Below are positions 59,641-64,000 of a stretch of DNA of 64,000 nt, in pieces. The notes under the pieces are model-generated. The model was not told the DNA's origin. It ran no database searches and saw only the letters and a list, made by a program, of their open reading frames with translations. Position numbers and translations under genes: made by a program. The stretch comes from Tubulanus polymorphus. Taxonomy: Eukaryota; Nemertea; Palaeonemertea; Tubulaniformes; Tubulanidae. The stretch lies in the NCBI RefSeq assembly GCF_964204645.1, contig NC_134032.1, positions 15,122,275 through 15,186,274 of the forward strand. Reading direction: 5' to 3'. Within the stretch, counting starts at the first letter, position 1. The number at the start of each line of letters is the position of its first letter.

Positions 59641-59773
59641 CAGGGGCCAGTTGCTCAAAGGTTGGTTAATGATAACAAGTCGTTAAATACCACAGTAACA
59701 ATGAAATTTCAATTGTCACCATATCAACTATCCACTGGTTAACTCTAACCAACTTTTGAGCAACCGGCCCCTG
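59641..59773. mobile_element. MITE-like element, 133 bp
   Basis: It begins CAGGGGCCAGTTGCTCAAAG and ends with its near-complement (CTTTTGAGCAACCGGCCCCTG); roughly 26 of 28 terminal bases pair. The CAG...CTG ends suggest a cut-and-paste DNA transposon derivative. I saw no obvious target-site duplication, and the interior has no coding capacity. Confidence 0.7.
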
Positions 59774-60067
59774 CGTGTTACGAAGCGAATCGGAACTCCT
59801 TCGTGTCGGACGCGCGTAGAAAAAAAGGTAAAACTTACATATATATATATATTTACAAACCGGCGTTTAAAAGTAAGAATATTTCTGATCGATGAAATAT
59901 TAAACGTATTTAAAATTTCGCCGGTTTTATTTTCTTGGTAAAACAGCGATATGACGTGTTTTATTGCGAATTTCATTGCGGTTTACAAAAATGACCCGAT
60001 CGATTAGGAGTGACTTTTAAGGTAACAATTTTTAGCAATTCGAGATTTGAATCTTTTTTTCAAGAAA

Positions 60068-61123
60068 ATGGATTCCACTACTTCGAGTAACACGAATGAA
60101 AGTCGTCTGCACGCTGAAGATCAGTTCGGTGCGTACTATTGCTACCTGTACTTCATCTCTCCGGTGGATTTAGTCGACACGATGGCCTCGTGGATGAAAT
60201 GGGTACAAATAATTTGCACGTCGTTTTTTATCGTTTTCGGACTGATGTCGAATGTCGTATCGTTTATCGTTATGACGATGCCGAAAATGCGCAAGTGCTC
60301 GTTCGCGGTCTACCTGGCAGCCCTAGCCGTGAGCGACGGGTGCAATTTGATACTTCACGGGATTTTCTGGATTAATTTCATCAGCGCGCTTTCGGGTGGA
60401 CCCTTAATCATCCGGGTCAGTGACAAAGTGGCGAAAACATTTCTGAAGTATACAAGCATGTATTTCGCGATTTTGAGCAGCTGGCTGGTTACATTGATTA
60501 GCATTGAACGTTTCATTGTCGTCTGTTTCCCGATGTCGGCTTCGCGTTTGTGTCGCCGTCGATCGGCACGTGGCGCCACCTGTTGTACGGTTCTCGGCGT
60601 ACTGTGCGTGATGTTGATCGACGGTTCGCTGCGTCCGTGGATGGACTACGACGTCGCGGCCGGTTGTCGAATGCCCGATCGACGCTACGACTCGCGCACT
60701 GTCGGAGTTCTGATGATCGGCTATGTACCGTTCTTCGTCATTACGTTCTGTTGTGTCAGTATAGTCACAGTTCTGAACATGCGCAGTGCTAGACTTCCGA
60801 TCGCCGCTGTTAAACTGACCAATAACAAAGTCACTCGACTCATGCTCTTCGTGATGGCTGTATTTCTATTGTTACTATTCCCTACTATTGTCACTATTAC
60901 AGTAGTAGCCGTGCTCCCGCACTTGCGGCAAGTAATGAAATTCGCTTCGGGTCCGCTGACCGCCATACTATGGGAAATGAGCTATTCGGTTAACTTCCTA
61001 ATCTACGCGCTGACCAGTCGCAAAGTCAGGGAAACGTTCGTCGAGAAGTTTCTTAGAGTTTGGTCGACAGATGGCGCTCGCAGATCTAACGGTCGAATGA
61101 ATACAACACCCGTACCTCCATAA
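60068..61123 (+). CDS. Class A (rhodopsin-like) GPCR, 351 aa, intronless
   Basis: Seven hydrophobic segments at about 46-70, 80-104, 124-149, 171-188, 211-236, 255-284 and 294-315. Family marks: N62 in TM1, ALAVSD (D90) in TM2, ERF at 147-149 in place of DRY, FPT in TM6 at the usual CWxP position, and SVNFLIY (309-313) in place of NPxxY. An N-glycosylation site (NES, 10-12) lies in the extracellular N-terminus. No Cys is found at the usual top of TM3, although C200 is in the second extracellular loop, so the standard disulfide may be absent. The start is the ATG at 60068; an upstream in-frame TTG is not needed. The pattern is like peptide-receptor-type orphan GPCRs expanded in lophotrochozoans; ligand unknown. 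AATAAA at about 61383 is a possible polyadenylation signal. Confidence 0.93.
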   Translation: MDSTTSSNTNESRLHAEDQFGAYYCYLYFISPVDLVDTMASWMKWVQIICTSFFIVFGLMSNVVSFIVMTMPKMRKCSFAVYLAALAVSDGCNLILHGIFWINFISALSGGPLIIRVSDKVAKTFLKYTSMYFAILSSWLVTLISIERFIVVCFPMSASRLCRRRSARGATCCTVLGVLCVMLIDGSLRPWMDYDVAAGCRMPDRRYDSRTVGVLMIGYVPFFVITFCCVSIVTVLNMRSARLPIAAVKLTNNKVTRLMLFVMAVFLLLLFPTIVTITVVAVLPHLRQVMKFASGPLTAILWEMSYSVNFLIYALTSRKVRETFVEKFLRVWSTDGARRSNGRMNTTPVPP

Positions 61124-61404
61124 CCGTTAGTTTGACGTTTGAACTGGCGACTTTTGTACCGATGTAGGGTACGAGGAATAGAATGAACTATAAGATTATA
61201 CGTATTGGTGCATATATTTGCATATGTAAATGAGGGGGAGGGGTGAATTGGTTAAGTGTGCTCTAGGATTCTTGTGATTAAAAGAATAATTTTATAAGTG
61301 ATGTCACTTCAAAAACATTTAACATCTATATGCTTATTATAAATGTGCTTGATGTAAGGAATGAAATTTATTCGGGAGATGAATAAAATGTTCGCGATGT
61401 TGAC

Positions 61405-61510
61405 ATTAAATGTCTGGTGTTTGTAGTTCATTTTCAATCAAAAATGTCTCAGGTGAAGCACTGAACACATGTGAAGTGTGGACGATCAGTTTTTGAAAGT
61501 GAGCTGATGA
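61405..61510 (+). repeat. Dispersed repeat copy 1
   Basis: A ~100-bp segment containing TGGTGTTTGTAGTTCA, TGTCTCAGGTGAAG and ACATGTGAAGTGTGGACGAT. An inverted, rearranged copy lies in the third astacin intron at 63655-63765. Partial echoes continue to about 61570. Confidence 0.75.
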
Positions 61511-61570
61511 AATGTCTAATATATGGTGTTTGAAAGTTTGCTGATAAAATGTCTAATATCTGATTGATAC

Positions 61571-62220
61571 CCAGTTAATCATTGATATTGAGCTGACCGA
61601 TGATAAACCTGGATCAGGTATTTCACAGGATATTTCCCCCGTTATCACACAGGGATCAACTGTTTTATCAACACGTTCTATATCCATGAATTCCGCACCA
61701 CCTGCAATTTCTCTTAAATTCCCGAACTCTGATTTCACATGTCGTTCATTCGTTAATTTGCCGTGAACGTTTTGAAGGTAGGCGAAAACCGATTTGTTTC
61801 TCCGGGGATTTAGAGTAATTTCCGAAACTCTTAGTTTATAACTAAGGCATTATTCACTTGCATTTGTTGTCGCATTACTGTCCAAGTCGTCACTACTTTT
61901 GAGTTCCAATTTGTATTTCTAATTGAATAAGTGTCAGTCTTATCGTCAAAAAAATTATCACCGCAATTCGACTAAGTCATTAGTTGAAGGTACATGTGCT
62001 TAATGAAAATAAAAATTTGTAAAATATTCTAAAAGAACAATATTAGAATTTGTATGATTGATAACATCCATAGTTCGATATATTTGAAAACAGACCCACA
62101 AATGAGAAATGATTATAGGCAAGTTGTTTATTGGAAAAAATTAAAGCATTGTGCCAAAAACAGCTCGGTCTCGAGCGCGGGTTTCCAGCACTGAAACACG
62201 TGTCGCGGAATAAGCGGTTA
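61571..62220. other. No supported gene
   Basis: Unique-looking DNA between the GPCR and the tRNA-like element. No exon chain was recognised. Confidence 0.4.
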
Positions 62221-62259
62221 GCTATGTTAGGTAGTTTTTGTGTTAAATGACTATCCTCC

Positions 62260-62325
62260 ACGGCAGGGATTCGAACCCGATGGCATCGCACGACTCAGCC
62301 ATCGCTCGAAACCCTGCCACACTAG
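62260..62325 (-). mobile_element. tRNA-like element, probable SINE head
   Basis: On the minus strand GGCAGGG and CCCTGCC pair as a 7-bp outer stem, with CGATGGC/GCCATCG nested inside. ATGGCTGAGTCG resembles box A and GGGTTCGAATCCC is an excellent box B. The outer stem overlaps the T-arm, so the normal cloverleaf cannot form; a SINE head or tRNA-like relic is likelier than a working tRNA. Confidence 0.55.
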
Positions 62326-62329
62326 ACTG

Positions 62330-62776
62330 GGTGCGCAGGTACACGAATAAAATCCGCTTTTATATCATCAAACTTTGCTTGTATATTGGGTTTTAACCTT
62401 ATCATCTGTTCTCCACGCCAGCGTACACGCAGGCTATTCTACTTCTACCCTCTAGCCTCAACCCACGGGAAGTCACTCTGGACATTATTAGCAGGTTCGA
62501 AGTTTCTTTTTCCGCCTTACCATATTAGTGTCTTCCGAAAGAGCATGAGGTTGATATTCGGAGAGTTTCTTTTATCGCAAGTGAACTCTACTTCCACCAG
62601 GAGTGAAAACCTATAATACCCGTCATCCTACCGAAGGTCTTCTTTCTGATTTTTGTCCTCACCTATCGATAACAATAACAACGCAGCCTTTCGTTTGTTA
62701 GCAGAGACTTTCTTTCCTTAATTGATGTTCATATTCCAGGTAACCTGACGTTCAACCATAGGAACAGAGGTAAACA
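62330..62776. other. Upstream region of the astacin gene
   Basis: No domain was recognised in the 76-codon plus frame at 62386-62616. It may include the promoter and 5' UTR of the astacin gene; an acceptor-like TTCCAG lies near 62740. Confidence 0.35.
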
Positions 62777-64000
62777 ATGAAGCTTATTCACTGTGGCATC
62801 CCGCTAGTTATGGTCTTGTGTTGGTGGTGTCAGTATCAGGTCACTCACGCGGCATACATCAGTAAGTATCGTTAGGGTCAACTGATTTGCTAATTACGGC
62901 TGTGACAGTAACAATTATATCATGAAAGGTTCGGATCCGATGGTAGACTTGGGAGCGCGCAGAAATGAAAGAGGCACACCCAGTTCAACAGGGCAGAGCA
63001 AACGTCAAGTGTTTTCTGTAATTATTTTGTTTAATTCAAGGGAACGCTTACAACGACGGCGTCCATGACGCGTCGAAACGCCACCTGGCGAGGAACGATG
63101 AAACGATCGATGATATGATTAACCGCATCAATAAAAGTAAGTTCGGTCACGTGTTAAATTGGTCACGTGGACCTCTGAAAGCACCCTAGGGCTTTGGTAC
63201 AGCGTGCATAAACCAGCCATTTCGCCATCTTGGATTTCAAAAAATGGATGTTCTAGTAAAACTACAACAAGTTGGTTTCTTTTTCTGAGCTGTGCAGCGG
63301 AAGCTAAAGATCAAGAAAAAGTAGTATTCCAGACGGCCACTCTCGAGTCATATTGACCACTGTCTATTTCATTTAGATATAAACCGACCGGATGTGATAG
63401 AGGGCGATATAATCGTGCCGTTAGATGGCGCCAACAGAAGGCGTTCGGCTGTGCGGGGAAAATGGAAAACTTGGCCGAACAAAGTCGTACCGTACGAGTT
63501 TACCAGTTCGATCAGTGTCGGTAATGTATTCAATATGGCGGATGCTTATAGTCTGTTCATTATCCTTTGATTTCTGCTTCCAATATCTTTCGAGTTACAT
63601 GTGTTCAGTGCTTCAATTTTTAATTTTTGATTCAATTAAGAGACATTTTTAATTGAAAGTGAACTACAAACACCAGGCGTTAGACTTTTTTGCAGCACAC
63701 TTTCAAAAACTGATCGTCCACACTTCACATGTGTCCACTGTGTCCAACTTCACCTGAGACATTTTTGATGGGACAGAAATTTTTTCTGCACATTTTCAAA
63801 CTTTCCTAAAATCTCCAAAAGTGAATGTCCGAGGGGGCCTCGAGGAACGCGTCGGAAGGGGGGGGGGTGTAGGGGGGCAGTGGTTCCAGGCTCGAAGTTT
63901 AACAACCGTATTACATGAATTATATGATTTTCTTTTGTAGATAAACGGGAAAAAATCAAAATGGCGATAACGGAATTAGCTTTGAAAACGTGTGTGAAAT
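62777..64000 (+). CDS. Astacin-family (M12A) zinc metalloprotease, 5' part
   Basis: Four exons: 62777-62861, 63041-63136, 63377-63520, and 63941 to the window edge. All internal joins are phase 1 and stay open. Exon 1 encodes a signal peptide (MKLIHCGIPLVMVLCWW). Exon 2 encodes a charged propeptide containing DASKRHLARNDE. Exon 3 contains EGDIIVPLDGANRRSAV and TWPNKVVPYEF, the familiar pro-to-mature junction and the start of the astacin domain. Exon 4 begins the helix ending in LALKTCVKF-like residues (K-T-C-V-K is visible). The catalytic HExxHxxGxxH and Met-turn lie beyond the window, so activity cannot be judged. The product is expected to be secreted and activated by propeptide removal. 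The third intron holds a dispersed repeat and a poly-G run. Confidence 0.88.
63655..63765 (-). repeat. Dispersed repeat copy 2 (inverted)
   Basis: The reverse complement matches 61405-61500 in its central phrases (ATCGTCCACACTTCACATGT, CACCTGAGACATTTTTGAT). The order of flanking parts differs, so the family itself is probably tandem or rearranged. Confidence 0.7.
63766..63940. other. Intron with poly-G run
   Basis: Last part of the third astacin intron, with GGGGGGGGGTGTAGGGGGGC near 63860. Nothing else was recognised. Confidence 0.5.

Overview
Eukaryotic, animal-type nuclear DNA, most likely from an aquatic invertebrate. The evidence is GT-AG introns with small coding exons, a class A GPCR, the 5' end of an astacin gene, a Penelope-type GIY-YIG fragment, a tRNA-derived SINE with a marine-invertebrate-like core, and several MITE-like elements. 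A lophotrochozoan is a guess; the sequence alone does not fix the species. No rRNA, CRISPR array or bacterial operon was seen.

Layout. 1-13.2 kb: a near-continuous mosaic of minisatellites (46, 52, 43, 28, 18/21, 28, ~118, 16, 40, 16 and 38 bp periods) with a piggyBac-like MITE and no convincing gene. 13.3-27.4 kb: a minus-strand gene for a 347-residue, proline-rich, basic protein of unrecognised family. Its ten coding exons join in phase without a stop, and most of its long introns carry their own tandem array. 27.4-31.9 kb: spacer with a MITE, a 23-bp array and a 38-bp array. 31.9-50.7 kb: an inverted, rearranged relative of the same locus on the plus strand. It starts with a copy of the promoter region and a truncated copy (U0) that keeps the gene's original last exon. 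Six full ~2.69-kb tandem units (U1-U6) and a partial one (U7) follow.

Each 2.69-kb unit can be read as a compact three-exon gene of about 158 codons. It combines the start exon and one internal exon of the left-hand gene with a final exon that the left-hand gene lacks. U1-U3 look intact; U4-U7 carry a stop, lost splice donors, a second stop or a frameshift. The units also contain three trailing exons from the older gene structure, now out of phase with what precedes them. The two arms are head to head, so left-arm transcription runs leftward and right-arm transcription rightward.

50.7-59.9 kb: more arrays (20, 33, about 36 variable, and 36 bp), tRNA-like and MITE-like relics, and weak candidate exons near 53.2-54.0 kb. 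60.1-61.1 kb: an intronless class A GPCR. 62.8-64.0 kb: the first four exons of a secreted astacin-type metalloprotease, cut by the window edge. Short-period arrays cover roughly 20 kb and the 2.69-kb array another 16.7 kb, so well over half of the window is tandem repeat. All coordinates of repeat edges are by eye.
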